The position numbers and the translations under genes are program-made. DNA of 64,000 nt, taken from assembly GCA_030248215.1 (NCBI GenBank), contig JASANG010003213.1:197261-261260 (forward strand), read 5' to 3'. The notes beneath the pieces are model-generated. The model was not told where the DNA came from and searched no databases. It saw only the letters and a list, made by a program, of their open reading frames with translations. Shown in pieces: positions 24,180 through 38,110 of this stretch. Every line of letters starts with the position of its first letter. The first letter of the stretch is position 1. Source of the DNA: Enoplolaimus lenunculus. Taxonomy: Eukaryota > Nematoda > Enoplea > Enoplida > Thoracostomopsidae.

Positions 24180-26120
24180 GGATGCAAACAGTTTTCTACT
24201 TTATAAAACATTCTGGGAAATCTAGAACACTGCAGGTCTGCCTAGAAAACTTAGCGATTCCCCTGCGACCACTACGAGAGTGAAAATATCAAAATGTCCT
24301 TCCTAAAATAAAAACGGATATTCGGTTATACCACCATAGACAGCGACAGATTTAGAAACATTTCGTCGACTAGTTTGTGACAGTGTTTACACTACATTAT
24401 CCGCTCATCGTTAAAACACATACTTAAAGTTTACTCTACCTTTATCAGAATTGAAATTCAACATCACAAAAACAAACAAGTAGGAAATGCCCATACATAT
24501 CACACCAAATTTATATTATTGTCAACAGTTTAAACTCTGTTTTTTAAATTAAAAATTTAAACGAAGTTCACTAGAAAAATAATTTTGTTAATTTACTGGT
24601 ATCCATTCCACGGGTCCTAGGCCCTTTCTTTCTGATCTATATCAGAACTTTATGACAACTTATATCCAAGCAATCTAGCAGGCCATAATGTAAATTTGTA
24701 CAGCACAACATACAACAAGCTTCAATCATTAACTATACTGCGTATTACTGTCAACAAAATTAGAAGTAAAACATAACAAATTAAACAATATACCTAAACA
24801 ACACCTACTTAAAGCATTAAGCTGAAAGATGTTTAAGACCAATCGTATGAAAACACTTCTCCGATGTTTTTAAACATTCTAAGAATCAAGTTACAAGTTT
24901 AACTCGCCGGATATTCGGCTCATGCTACTTCAAAAAGATCGACATTCAGCTTAGTAGATGTCGACTGAAAGAGGTTTCGACTAAATTTTCTTATTGTAAT
25001 GACAATTTTAGTCAGGTATGTGATCTATACACCTCATGACAAACTGTATAGATTTTTTCCATCTCAGAACAATATCACAAATTTTCAAATTGAAGATGCT
25101 CTATTTATATATAATTGACAATGGCTCGGTTGCAGAAACATAACTTAAATTTTATTTTGACATTAATCTGGCTTTGACAAGCTGATGGTGGCAGACACTA
25201 TTATAATTAACAGCTTCTACTTCGGACTTTGTAGTGAAATATATAAATACTGAATGGCAACTATGCTCTTGTTAAAAAACGCATTACTCAAATATTGCTG
25301 CATATTATAACAAGATGCCGAGCCTGTTAATTTAGGTCTGAAGTTTAAACCTGCAAAAATTTGAACCAAGACAGATAGATCTACGTAACCGATTGATGCT
25401 GTATTCATTTTAAATCAACCGTCAATTAAAGTAACCCAATTCTAAACTTAATAACCATTTATAATTGTAACTATTCCGATTTTAACCGTTAAACGAAAAA
25501 TTTAGCCAATGACAAAAAAAAGAAAGAAAACAAAATAAATAAACAACAATGAAAACAAACAGTATCCTATAAGTATACATGTCGAAAAAAACTTTTATGG
25601 AGAAAATTCTTAAGAAAAACCTAGACCACAATACAAGCCCCAATTCAATAAGTACTATACACTGTAACTACGTGTTGTGCTTAATAATTTTACACAGGCT
25701 TCATAAATCATTACTCAAGGTCGACAAAAGTAAATCCAATACGCCCATTTTATGTGATGAGGTTGCAAAATACTTGCATTCACACTAACCTTATTCAATT
25801 AAAAAGATCACAAAAAAATTTTCAACAGCGCCAATATAATCATTACTTAAACAGCCACTCTGCAAGTAAAAATTCTAAACTTAAAAGTTAACTTAAACTG
25901 GCTAATTCAAAGCGCTACCGTCTTATCCGCTACTCACTTCAATAAGTTTATTCATGTACCTGACACTATGAATCATAGTCATTATTCAGCGCCAATGGCT
26001 ATCCAAGAAGTCTATTTTTCAAAAAAAAACCTATTTTAACAGCAAATATAAAGTGATGCAAACAATAACGTGCCAACAATAGAAATATCCTACCAAATAT
26101 TCACCGCAACGTGACATTAT
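24180..26120. other. Intergenic sequence downstream of STT3
   Basis: AT-rich with no strong repeat. A 69-codon plus-strand frame at 25579-25788 resembles nothing known. Any long 3' UTR of STT3 would lie here. Confidence 0.4.
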
Positions 26121-26125
26121 AAATA

Positions 26126-26131
26126 TTTATT
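26126..26131 (-). terminator. Polyadenylation signal for STT3
   Basis: AATAAA on the minus strand, 51 nt beyond the TGA at 26184-26182. Placement fits a short 3' UTR. Confidence 0.6.
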
Positions 26132-26181
26132 AATATTCATCACTTCACCATTAACCATCTCCAGCCGGTGATAATTTCATT

Positions 26182-29100
26182 TCATCTAGTTGCAATTGTC
26201 GGCTTTTTACCTTTCTTCACTGTCATTTTGCCTTTAATCACACCTGCTCTGTTTTTAGATGTCTATAAAATTAAAAAGAAGACTTGCATAAAACACAATA
26301 CATTCAAAATAATATTCCTGCAAAAACAGCAAGTTTCAAAATTTAGGCAATTTACAGAAACGAATGAATTTAAATTGTTTCCCGAGTGGATCAGGCAAAA
26401 GCCGTTGATACTGGTCCTTGGACCCGCCCAAGTTCAAATTGCCGCCCGCTTGAAGCTATTGTCGCTTTTACCAGACCCCTTACAAACGCAAAATTTTCTA
26501 CAATTTCCAGTTTTAAGAATAACTTACACCAGGTTTAAGTCGTGCGTGACTTTTAAGTTGAAATATGGTACCTAAACTTCTTAAAAAGCGAAAAAAAAAC
26601 CCGGCCAAATAGATAATTGCTTAGAATTTCTCACTTTTCGAGATGACGACTTCGTTTTGCGTCTAATTTTCGCGTCGGCAATTTTGATATTTGGCCGATT
26701 TGACGGTTTCTTGACACGATAAATGCGCACAAGCCAATGCTCGGTGGTGAACGCTTCTTCCAAGTGAATCAGGTCGAAATTTTTGTTGCCAATTTCTGCG
26801 CCACGCGTACGATCAAATCCACTCGGCGTTCGAACATCAAACTAAAACCATGAAATGCTATTCCTGCTGGACGTCCGCTCCTGCGTCAGAGTACCCTTTA
26901 TTTGGCTAATGCCTTTCCTAAGCCCCATTTTCCCGCAGTTTTGCGCCTATCCGTTCGAGATTTTACTTGGGCTGAACATTTTTAAGTAACTGAACAACAC
27001 TTTTTCAACGCATCAAACGCCCCTCTTTGTTTAATTTTCATATATAGTGCGTTGTATTTGAGTGCCAAACGGATTTACATGTTATACACAAGCGAATTAG
27101 CATGATTAAATGAAATATTTGTTTAAAAACAGTTCTGTTGACAAAAATTCGCCCACTCAAAATCTGTTCAGGTTGCAAACCAGGCCGAATCGGTTCACGT
27201 TCGTTCACTCCGTCAGGAACCAGCGAATGCCCAGTATTATACTCATACAGTGATTTAGGAGTTCGACACACCCACATAATATCAGACAATAAATTATTCC
27301 TTAAAATTTCTGGTCGGTTCAGGAAACAATATAACATTAAATCAAACTTTATATGATAAGAATTTGATGTACCAGAAATACGTCCTAGCTCATTGTACCA
27401 TTTGTGTTTTCCACATTCTATCCCTGAAAAACAATAAATCCGGAATCTACTAACAGCGTTGATTAACTGTTATCAAGCGCAAGCCATCTGTAAAATGGTC
27501 GGAACCTACTTGAATTTCGCCAAACCGGTAGTATGAAAGTTTATACATAAGGCAGTTCAGAAGTGTTTTTGATCCACCTGCATCCACACGAAATTCTCCT
27601 TGCTCAGTGAAGTAATCGCTTTCCTGAAATAGTGCAGTTGTATTCAGCAGTTAAGGCAAACCCATGTTTAGTTTTCGTTTTCTACAGACTAGTCCAGCTG
27701 GGCTATTAGCGAGTAGTTCCTGCTCTCGAAAATTTTTGCTTCCTCCCTAGAAAAGTTTTCGCCAATGCTATCAAAAATCTTTAAAAAGATATAAGGGTTG
27801 CGCTATACTTGACGTCTGGCTGGCGTCGTCCATCACCGTGCGTCATCCTGACGGCGCCGTCCGTCACCGTCAGTCACTCGTACGGCGGGCGCTGTCCGCT
27901 ACTGTACGTAAGTTATTTGCGTACGATACCGCACGGTGACAGACGGCGCCGTGCGGGTGACGGACGCACGGCGCCGTACGGTTAACGGACGGCGCAGTAC
28001 GGGTAACGGACGGCGCAGTACGGGTGACGGACGGCGCAGTACGGGTAACGGACGGCGCAGTACGGGTAACGGACGGCGGGTGACGGACGGCGTAGGTTAA
28101 GGACGGCGCAATACAGGTGACGGACGGCGCAGTACAGGTGACGGACGGCGCAGTACAGTTGACGGACGGCGCAGTACAGGTGACGGACGGCGCAGTACAG
28201 GTGACGGACGGCGCAGTACAGGTGACGGACGGCGCAGTACAGGTGACGGACGGCGCAGTACAGGCGACGGACGGTGCAGTATAGGTAAAGGACGGCGCAG
28301 TACAGGTGACGGACGGCGCAGTACAGGTGACGGACGGTACCGTGCTAGTGGTGCATTGAACCAGCTTCGCCACCTGTGGGCTAAGCGCCGCATATCAATC
28401 AGAACAAAACGACGTGTATATATGGCTAGTGTGCGATCTGTGCTCTTGTATGGCTGCGAAACGTGGCCCTTGAAGGTTGATCACGAGCGAAAGCTTGAGG
28501 CATTCGAACACAGCTTGTGGCGTCGAAACCTACGAGTACCGTATTTAGGCCGCGTAACGAACATCAAATTCGCCGCAAATTACGAACAGAAGAACTCGTT
28601 ACATCAGTTATACAGAAAAGACGCTGGGTATGGTTGGGACATTGTGGTGCGCCACCAAAATCGGTTGCAGCAATCGAATGGCAATAGATGATGATGATGA
28701 CGGACGGCGCCGCACGTCAACAAAAGTATAGCGCAACCCTAAGACGTTTAACAAACAAACAAAGAAACAAGCAAGCAAACAAACAAAGAAACAAACAAAC
28801 ACAAACAAATAACGAATCAGATCGCAACCTCATACAACTTACTCTGATATCTTTGGGATGTTCGCCTTCCGCAATTCGTACCATCCACAAAAACTTGTTA
28901 ATATCGTCACCAGAGTATCCAATTACACCACCAAATATCACAAGCACGTAATCAACATCGAGCGCTGTCATGATTTTGTACGCTTCGGTTTCGTTACTTG
29001 ACATCGCTTTACCAACCTAAAACAAGCAGTATACTAAAGAGTGGCTAATGCGCCGGTCATAGCATACAATTAACTTCTGCCACAAAACATGCCCTGAGGC

Positions 29101-32100
29101 TGACAGTATATTTACCGGCCACGAAACATATCAACTGTAAGGTATGTAGGTTAACTATGACAATTTTCATGTTGTCTCGTGTTGACTTACCATGACACTT
29201 TTCTTTTAACCCTACACTAACGTTTGTCACAAAGTGTTCTGTAACACGTGTTAGGACACACTAAACACAGAAAAGCGTTACGACAGCGTTAAGCGATAGT
29301 TTTAAACGATACATAATGGTGACTGCATTTCACAAGACTTCGAGCGCACCTTCCTTCAAAAGCAACACAAACGATTCAACCTTTCGAATACTGGCCTGTT
29401 TGTGCCGTCAAAAACACAAGATAGCAAGCTGTTGTTATCTGTCGTGCCATAATGAAGCATACCCTACAAAAACAAAAAAGACTATCCACTTACCAGTGCG
29501 ATATGACTATTATTCCAAGTATTATTGTCGACAAGTGTTGTCCTATTGCCCATTCCGGCAATTTGATATCCATAATCCCACCACGACATTACACGCGCGC
29601 GATCGTTTGTATTCTGTCGCAGCCAATAATACGCTTCCCGAAAATCATCCAAAATCGTTCGACTTCTAAAAGTGAAATGTCATTTTTTCAGAACTCTGCC
29701 ATGTTGAAATTCGTACTGATTCTCCGTTAACGTCTTAAATTTTAAATGGTATATGTATTAAAAATTAAAGCAAATACGTTTAACCGTAACTTCTCAAACA
29801 CAAAAGTTTAGTATTTTAACCACTAAAACACAATGTGCGCACTTGCTCATTAAATTGGACAGCAGTGCTATGCATTTACACGAACCTTGCGAAGGTCCAA
29901 ACAGCAAAAACATAGATTTTAAAGTTTTAAATCCAATCACACGTGTAAACTTTCGACAGCAAGGAGTTGCTGCAGCTGTACCTTGCAACTGCAAGCTTTT
30001 GCAGCGAGAACTTGCAAAGGTAAGCTTTCCTCGAAAGCATATTATAAAACTTGCAATTGAAGATTGCAGCTGCAGGTTTTAGGTTCAAACATTTGAATTT
30101 GGAAAATTCAGCGTCGTGTTCTCACAGAAAAAACTTGAATGAGTGAATGGCGAGTTAAGTTGGATAAAGCTACTCTTATGCACCACATTCTACTTGAACC
30201 AAATCGTGTCCCTATGCAGTCGTGAAGAACCACTAGCATACAACACATAAAATTCCTTCTTCCCAAAACTTTAATTTCAAGTTCTAACCCGACCCAATCC
30301 ATCATTATCCTCATCCCAACTTATACATACCCGTCTTGGTTCCAAGACGCCAGGACAATACTCGGGCTCGAGTATGCATTGCTCGTCACCCAAGTACAAT
30401 GCACAACAAAAAACAGCAAAATCATCACCATCGCAATTGACACAATCGATTTTATATTAATGCCGATGCCCTGTTCCTCGCCAGCTTGCGACCCGCTTGA
30501 GTTAGCGACAACTGCGCTGTACCCCGAACCGCGGCCAGGTTTAATCCCGGGCAATTGTTTTTTCAACTTTCCAGCCTAAAAAGTTTAATTAAAAAATTAT
30601 GCACAATAGTTTTTCACTTGAAAACTTACACACTAATTTAAGATATTCATACATAGCAATGCATGTTTATTCTAGTTTTCTACTTAACTATTAATTTTGC
30701 CTTTTCGTCACACATAACAACTGGTTTGGTTTATTTTTAATCTCCTAAGCACCATAGAAACAGAGCATAACTGAGTATATAATAAGCCACTCGGTTAGTA
30801 ACTTTACAACTATCCCACTGTATTATTTACACCCAATCGTACCATAGAAATAGCAAAAAAAGTCCCTAAATCCTTTCCAGCAACAAACTGAATTATTTTT
30901 ATTCCATACAATTCTCTCTATTACCCCAACCCTTTCCATTTCCAACATACTGCCACCAGCCTTATCATAAATATTCCTACTGATTTTTCAATCGTTATCA
31001 CTATGGCCATGCATCACAACAGTTATTACGTTATAGAATAACTATACATTATAGCATAACTACGAATCTGTCTCTTAATCTCTCTTGAAATTGATCGCAT
31101 TTTTGTTCCGCCCAACTCCCTCTATTCACAACCATTCTCACTTTCCGGGTACAACCCAATTACCTTATCATACATATTCCGATTGGTTTTCCCATCGTTA
31201 TCACTATCAGCATCGTCATTGTCGTTTCTCACGCCACCGCCGCTGCCACTCCCATGTGCATTTTGCGACTTAGTATCACTGTCATTACCGCTTGTTGCTT
31301 CATTAACACTCCCTTCGTCAATAAGAAATCGTTCATACGTACGTGCAAATGCAATCGCAGACAAAACACACACAACCGGGGTTAACGTTAACATTAAACG
31401 AACCATAACACCCGCAAAGTAGACCGAAGTGACTGCGTAGAGAATGACTGAAATACAATAATGTAGGTCAAGCAATACAGAACAGTCCGTGACAAATATA
31501 TTGCAATGGTACATACAAATTATATTATGGTCTCTAGAGACACACATTTAAATCACTTTTTCGTTTGTACAAACATATTCACATTAAACTAAGCTGAAAC
31601 AATACCCTAAATTCTGACGGTGATTTTTTGTAAACGAAAATTGTATGTTAGGACAAAAAATGTCCAAATTTTACTTTAACATACTTAATATAGCAACAAA
31701 CCCCCGAAAAAAAGTAAAAATGATGGCTTACTAAACACACGTTCTTCATTAATATTTTGAATACAATACCATACGCCAACCGGAAACACAGCGGATAGAA
31801 TATGGAGATCGAAAAAGAACGAGACCCATGTGGTCGGTTGATGCTCGGACACTGACGCAATGATTGGAATGTGAATTTTTGCATAGCCAGTGTCCCAAAG
31901 CGAATAGAATCGGCCCGACCACGGTGCGATATAACCTGCAATATGCATCAAGCGAAACCGCATATATCTGATTAAACTTTAAAACAAACAACAGTAGTGA
32001 AACGCAGTCAAGTTATTAATAATCATGCATTATGTTAAATCCAATAACGTTACAACATAGTCACTATTTTAATTTAATTTATTTTTATTGGGCAAAAATA

Positions 32101-35100
32101 CGTTGTGGGCAAAATATACTTTTCGGGGGTAAAACGTTTGCTAAAAAATTCTTACGGGGAGGGCGCCCACGATCGCCCACTAACGAAATGATAATTAAGT
32201 ACTTAATCACGCGAATGTTTGGCGATCTAATCTTAAATTAAGAAACATCCTGAAAGAAAACACTGTCAAATTTTGAATAATCATGGGAAGTTTTTTGCGT
32301 CTTACTGCATTTCAGGAGTACAGAATTTAACAGTCAAATTTTTTACCGAATCCTGTGTTTAGTAAACACAATTTATCATAAAATACTTACCTAAATATGT
32401 TAACAATACAATCGCTACAAACACAACACCGGCAACACAAATGATCGCCATAACAAAGAAGTAGCGCAGTTCTTTTCGGCCGACAAAGCTCTGTACATAT
32501 TTGAGAAACGCATAGGCTTGAAGCAAACCGAATACACCTGAAATTAAAAATCACAGAAACGCAAAATAAATATAATCCAAATTAAAATTATTTATAAAAT
32601 AGTCCCTTATTCCGTCACTTCAATAATACGTAGTTAATGAATCAAAAAATTCGCTAGCTAAAACACTATTGCCATTGTGTTTGGCATATGAATGCGCCGA
32701 ACCTAATAATTTCATCTATTTCAATCTTTCTGTGACGCTGTCAATACCAACTGAAACGCTACGTAACATATTTAACAAGTTACATTACCTGCAGACGCCA
32801 TGTGTTCGGACGTCCGAATTGGCTGAAAGCCAACAAATGGCACTTGCATCGACATTATCAAACCCAAAATATAGAACGTCGTGTAAGCTGAAATTACAAA
32901 TAAAAGCACTCCGGCAAACTTATAACCACACAAAAACTTTGTTGTACTTTATTTTCGCTTAAATTTGCTATTTCGAACTTAGAAAGTGACACTGAGCACA
33001 GGTGACTTTTGAGTGGGGATTTGTCTGAGTATAGAAAATTCCTTACTTCAGAAATACCAATGGTTTCACGTCCATTATGCCTTAACCGTTGAACAACATC
33101 CTATTTACAGTATGACTCAGAGCGGCCGCGACAAAAAATGACAGCCGGTTCAGCCCGTTATTAAGACCAAATTTAGATGTTTAATAGCTTCAGTTAATTT
33201 TTGAGACAGTAATTTCAAATCGCCTTAAGCCAGAGGCTGATCAACATTCTGCAAACCCAAACACAATTATTCGTAGTAAATTTCAAAGAGTTTACATAAA
33301 TCTATATCATATATTGTGCAAACTGCTACGCGAGAAATGTTGCCACAACCAGAAATCGGCGCCAACTGTAATTAACTGACGTATAACATTGTACTCATAG
33401 ATACGGCTAAAACATTCAGCAACACCCCTCTCAAAAAAGTAGAAAAATCATCTTTCGTTGCAATTAACACTATAACAAATTCATCTGGTTTCGCTTCCAA
33501 CAACCACTACAGTGCTGCGGATTTATATGTACGTAAAATTTTAGCTTGTTTAATAATATCAATTTCATGTACACATCTATCTATACATGACGTAACCTAT
33601 GCTTGTCTGCCCTATTAACAAGTTAAACGAAAAACCCTAGGAAGCCTTTGCTTTATAAAGTATGGTACCTATATAGATCTTTGATGAATACCGTCCCATT
33701 AACAGCAAAACAAATATGTGCAGGGGAATCAGGTTTGTAATGAACACATAACCGCCCCATGCAGAGACCTGAAACCAGCACACAATGCAAGCCAACTAAT
33801 GTTAGCAAACTTATAATAAGCACGCCCATCCACTAAAGGCCCATAGATTTTACTTTCCTGCCGGTTCAGTCCGATAGACCCCATACACAGTCGAATTTTA
33901 GGCCCCAGTTCGAATTTTTAAGCTCAAAACAATGCTTTTCCTCCACGTTAAACCTACTTTTTTGCGCCATGTTCAACTGCAATGGTAATATGTATGTGTG
34001 AAGTACGTTCATATAGTACGATCGATATGTGAAGCTGTTTACTATTCCCGATAAGGACGGCGGTTATTTTATCGCAAAAAATTTCTCTTCTCTCAAAACT
34101 TTCCCTCGATTGCGAACCGGAAAATTCTAGTCGCAATGCATCACTCCACCAGAATACAAACCGGTGGTTAGCCGCTTGGAAATCCTGCACAGAACAATGC
34201 TAGCAGGGTGCAACCGGAATTACAATTTACCGGAACCGGAAAGTGAAAAATGCATTTCACCAAAAATTTCATTTTAATCTTATTTTTTGCTCTATTATTT
34301 GTAAAATAACCTTAGTCGAACTTAGGTATTTATTTTATTTGTTGTATTTTAGATTTTCATCATCGACTGAAGTGAAACCCGCAATCCATGGCTTATATTC
34401 GGAGTACAAGTGGCTTTCAAAAGAGATTCTTAAAAATTAGCAAAGTTAAGAAAACGGCCAAATTATAACACCGGAATTTTTAAACCCGGTAAAAATTTAC
34501 CGGAACCGGAAGGTGAAAATATGCCGGAACCGGAATTCCGGTTGCACCCTGAATGCTATGTTTAAAAACAACGGTTACGTCTAACAAACATTTCAGAAAC
34601 TTAATAATTATGGCACTGCATGGTTACAATCGGTTCCAGATCACTGTTTTAGTTTCCATTTAAACGAAAAATGCAAAAACTCTATACGAATAAGTTAATG
34701 TTTGTGTTATATGTATATATCGCAATAAACGCTTTTACGTGCCACTTACCATATAAAAGTAAGAGAGCGCCGTTAACGCTGCCCAAAATACGCTTCCAGT
34801 TTTGACAGACTTCACCTAAAACAAGAGTAGAAAGTCAGAAAGTGTAAGATATTAACAAACACAAACTATCAACACTTTAATAATAAAGACAAAATGTCGT
34901 CTAAGTTTAAGCACAAGTCATAACGCCTTACACATTATGGGTACAAGCTTTTAGAACGCGATGAAGTATTTTCAATAAGTCTTCCAAGCAGCTTAGCCGC
35001 GTTACATACTGAAACGATTGCAATCTGAAACATTTCTTTAAACTTCTGTTGAGAAAAAATTACTACGTATTTAGTGCACCTTAAGATGAATCCATAGCTA

Positions 35101-37541
35101 ACAGCTATATATACAAGAATACACACCCAAAGAAAGTACGTGAACTGAAGCGCAAATATAGCTATTCCTTCGTTATCATATGAACCGGCAACAGATCGAC
35201 TAATGTATCCCGGAGCTAAAATCAAAAACAATGTATTCCACACCGGAACCTACACACTAAGACGTCAGGGTACAAGCGGGTATGACGCTCCGGCTGCTAC
35301 GTCATAAATCCACATCCTGCTACGGCATTCTACATTGCCAGGTATTTAATAGTAAAAAGTGTCACAAACCCTATATTACTATTATTTGTAATGAAAATCA
35401 CATTACGTTGTGAATTTTGTTCGTAATGATAAAAATAAGAACTGCAGTAAGCTCAGTCAGCATTAAGACTGTTTTTACAAAAAATGTAGCATATAAATTA
35501 GAGTGATTAAGTTTAACTTTTATTGACATATACACTTTAATATAAGCTCCAATGATTTTTGGTATTCAGATTGAACCCTCACCGCAGACAAAACATTAAA
35601 ATAAACAAAACTAATTAACATTTTCTCTGACACCGTCAACTAAATTTGTCTTATATAGAAAATTGCAGCTATCGACAAGAGCCATAATAGTTCAAACACA
35701 TGCTGTTCCATACTTGACACCGATATTTGTTTCACACATGATACGTACGTATCGTATTAAAATTGCACCAATTACGTTACATAAAACATTAGCTCATACC
35801 AATTGCAATAAAACCAGCAGCGAACAGTCCAGCACCGGGTGACCACAACTCTTTTGTGAGGAAGTATGTCGCAATTGCTGTAAGTCCACTAGAATAAAAA
35901 ACACAAATGTTAGGTATCTATCCAACATAAAGCGAAGAAATAACAGGAACATTGACATATAGGAATGTGTCTATTAATAGGCATCGGCCAGCAAAAAAAA
36001 ATCCGATTATTTGCCGATACTTTTGCGGCTACGGTTGTGGCGGTCTAAATCTTACCGTGTACACTGATGTAAAGTACGTAGTAACCTTATATATAAGTGT
36101 GTGTTTTTAAGCATCGTATATTAAAATTGATAATGGTATCGGCATCCATTCGGCATCAACAAAATTTGAAAATACGAATGGGCATCCGCATAGCAAAGCT
36201 TGAAAGTAAGAATCGGCATCGGTATCGGCAAAAAAATTTGTATCGGCACTTCACTTACTGTAGAATCTGACATTTGCTATTTTAATTTCTACAAAATCTT
36301 AACATGTCCATTCAATATTTCTTCTAAAATCCCCACGTTCACACACCGAATTATTGAAACAACATAGAAAACAAGACACAAACATCGTTAAATCAAGGAC
36401 AATTGTAAACGTACCTAAATATTGGCGCTAAGAATACACATATTTCACGTATATGAACAGGGATATTAAGCAAATTGAGCACGTAATGGATAGAGCCTGA
36501 CGTCAGCATTAAACCTGGATACACCTGAAACAAATAATTATACACTTGTACACTTAAACCAGAACGCGGCGCAAAGCTTAAGTTAGTAGAACCGAATAAC
36601 TATACACGCGTAAAAAAGAATGAAACATAGCGTGGAATTATTGCATATTATGACAGCACTCGAAAACGAAGCATTGCAGAAAATGTTGAAAATATCCTGC
36701 AATCAAATCTAGATTTAAAAACAGCATCACACAAAAGCTACCGGTTGACCAGGTGAAAAATATCCAACCTACTGTGCCTCCAACAATTCGCCCCAGCGGA
36801 TACCATGCTCGCTCATCGAACCAATTTAGGAAATTGTAGAATCCATTCGTGACCATATAATGAGTCGCGCGATAATTGAACCTGCCAATATTTATTTCAA
36901 CTGTTAAACAGTATCGAGAGCACCGTTTCACTGGCAGGTGGAAAACATTTTGCCTGTGTTAGTGGTTACTTACAAGCTACAAGTTCTAGCTGAACCAAAC
37001 GTAATATTTTGTACAAACCAGTAACAAATGAATTCTTTTTGCCTTAATGAAGTAGACATGCGATGTCATTTCCTCTTGATCTGCAAGAAATATGTGGTTT
37101 TACGTGACAAGGTCAGCGCAACGGTACTTCAACAGGAAGGGTTTGAAAGCTAAATATTAAACAGCATTCGCATTTTAGTAGAATCTAAACAAGAAGTTTA
37201 TGTCTGCTGGGTAGCCGTAGCATATTATAAGATTGAACAAGAGATGTTAGTGTAATGGGCCTTCAAGCGCCTGCACACTTTATATAACATCTTCTCCTTC
37301 TCTATCAACTATCTAAACTTAAAATGCTCGGTTGCAGACATCAGTTACGACACATGTATTGCATTCTTAGAACATACCACGGATCGAATTCATGAATGAT
37401 GCTCTCAAATCGAATAACTGCAAACAGTCGCGAACTGAACCCAACGAGACATGATAATGTTAACACCGCAACAACAATCAACGTTTTCCATCCACTTGGA
37501 TTTGACAACAATTTTGACAAATCGCTACTGCCCGATTCCAT
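26182..37541 (-). CDS. STT3B: Oligosaccharyltransferase catalytic subunit STT3 (STT3B type), complete
   Basis: STT3 is the multi-pass ER membrane enzyme that transfers the lipid-linked glycan to Asn in N-X-S/T sequons. Seventeen exons (high to low): 37541-37378, 36881-36773, 36524-36415, 35888-35800, 35215-35127, 34815-34750, 33768-33669, 32887-32789, 32537-32391, 31935-31732, 31447-31164, 30575-30331, 29665-29494, 29016-28843, 27623-27510, 26841-26635 and 26262-26182. All have GT/AG borders and compatible phases, giving 817 residues (human STT3B has 826). Catalytic motifs: HEFDPW with D53, D171-N-E173 after SVAGSY, SVSE 352-355, and WWDYG 597-601. A Ser/Asp/Gly-rich insert before RNMYDK and a lysine-rich C-terminus ([11 protein letters not shown]) match STT3B rather than STT3A. 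The last exon needs a GTGAGA donor at 26634; reading through instead gives a poor tail. No damage seen. Confidence 0.96.
27880..28345. repeat. 21-bp GACGGACGGCGC minisatellite
   Basis: About 20 units based on GGTGACGGACGGCGCAGTAC. The left part is more diverged, with GGTAACGG variants; the right part is very regular. The long Thr-Ala-Pro-Ser frame on the minus strand is a by-product. Confidence 0.9.
28345..28699 (+). pseudogene. LINE reverse transcriptase 3' fragment
   Basis: Encodes [20 protein letters not shown], then [11 protein letters not shown], typical of the region after the catalytic core in RTE/CR1-like non-LTR retrotransposon polymerases. The terminal [13 protein letters not shown] segment lies in another frame (one-base shift near 28610), followed by TAG and a short (GAT)n tail at 28687-28699. 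It is a 5'-truncated dead copy inserted, with its tail, into the 21-bp minisatellite. Confidence 0.85.
34204..34551. mobile_element. hAT MITE family H, copy 1 (STT3 intron 6)
   Basis: TIRs CAGGGTGCAACCGGAATT and inverted, with 8-bp duplications AATGCTAG (34196-34203) and AATGCTAT (34552-34559). Near both ends it carries runs of CCGGAA. The central part is AT-rich and non-coding, although a 65-codon open frame crosses it. The terminal CAGGG and 8-bp duplication place family H in hAT. Confidence 0.9.
35975..36250. mobile_element. ATCGGCATCGG-rich element in STT3 intron 3
   Basis: Inverted ends around AGGCATCGGCC...AAAAAATCCGATTATTTGCC and GGCATCGGTATCGGCAAAAA. The interior contains repeated GGCATC words. 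Built like family H, but ends and target duplication are not resolved. Confidence 0.5.
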
Positions 37542-38110
37542 TTAGTGACAACGTTGAATGATGATTAACCAAGAATAATTTGGTAGCGCTTACGACCTAT
37601 TGAAAGCTATTATACATCACTGTGTCAAAATATATACTTTGGCGCTACAAACTGCGGCCTGTAAAACATACGTTACACACATATATATACACCAAAAAAC
37701 AAAATTATTAAAAAGCCTGGTGACTCCTTGACTTATATGGGGAAAAAGACACTATTTTGATATAATTTTCCTGCTCAGCGCCATCTTTTGATTCAAAAAT
37801 ATAATTTAAATATATTTCGGTGAAAAAATTTTCTATTTTTGCCAATTCTCATGAAGGAGTTTTGGGTGAAAAAATAGAAAAAACTCTCTGAAAACTTTAT
37901 AAAATACTAGGATGCTACAGGGGCATTGCGTTATTTGCCGGAGGCTAATCGGGTTTAGTTTTTATATACAATATTTAATTAACTCGTGTAATAAAATCTT
38001 CTCACAATCATCTCACGCTCGACTCTAGTTTGAAAATATGAAACTCTTTGAAAGAAACATCAATTTCAATACATACGTTGTCAAATTTAAGGAAAGAAAA
38101 CAAAAATAGC

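Larger units (their letters stand above)
27791..28731. mobile_element. TIR element with 21-bp minisatellite, in STT3 intron 14
   Basis: The ends AGGGTTGCGCTATACTTGAC (left, about 27793) and AAGTATAGCGCAACCCT (right, ending about 28731) are inverted repeats. The interior is dominated by a minisatellite and by a LINE fragment. Flanking octamers AAGATATA and AAGACGTT agree only partly, so the family is uncertain (hAT-like at best). Confidence 0.65.

Noticed and set aside
27870-28393. Thr-Ala-Pro-Ser and Arg-Pro-Ser repeat proteins
   Set aside because: Frames across the 21-bp minisatellite in an STT3 intron.
31085-31964. Several short genes at 31-32 kb and other single frames across 27-37.5 kb
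   Set aside because: They are individual STT3 exons extended into introns, or their antisense shadows; the spliced gene explains them.
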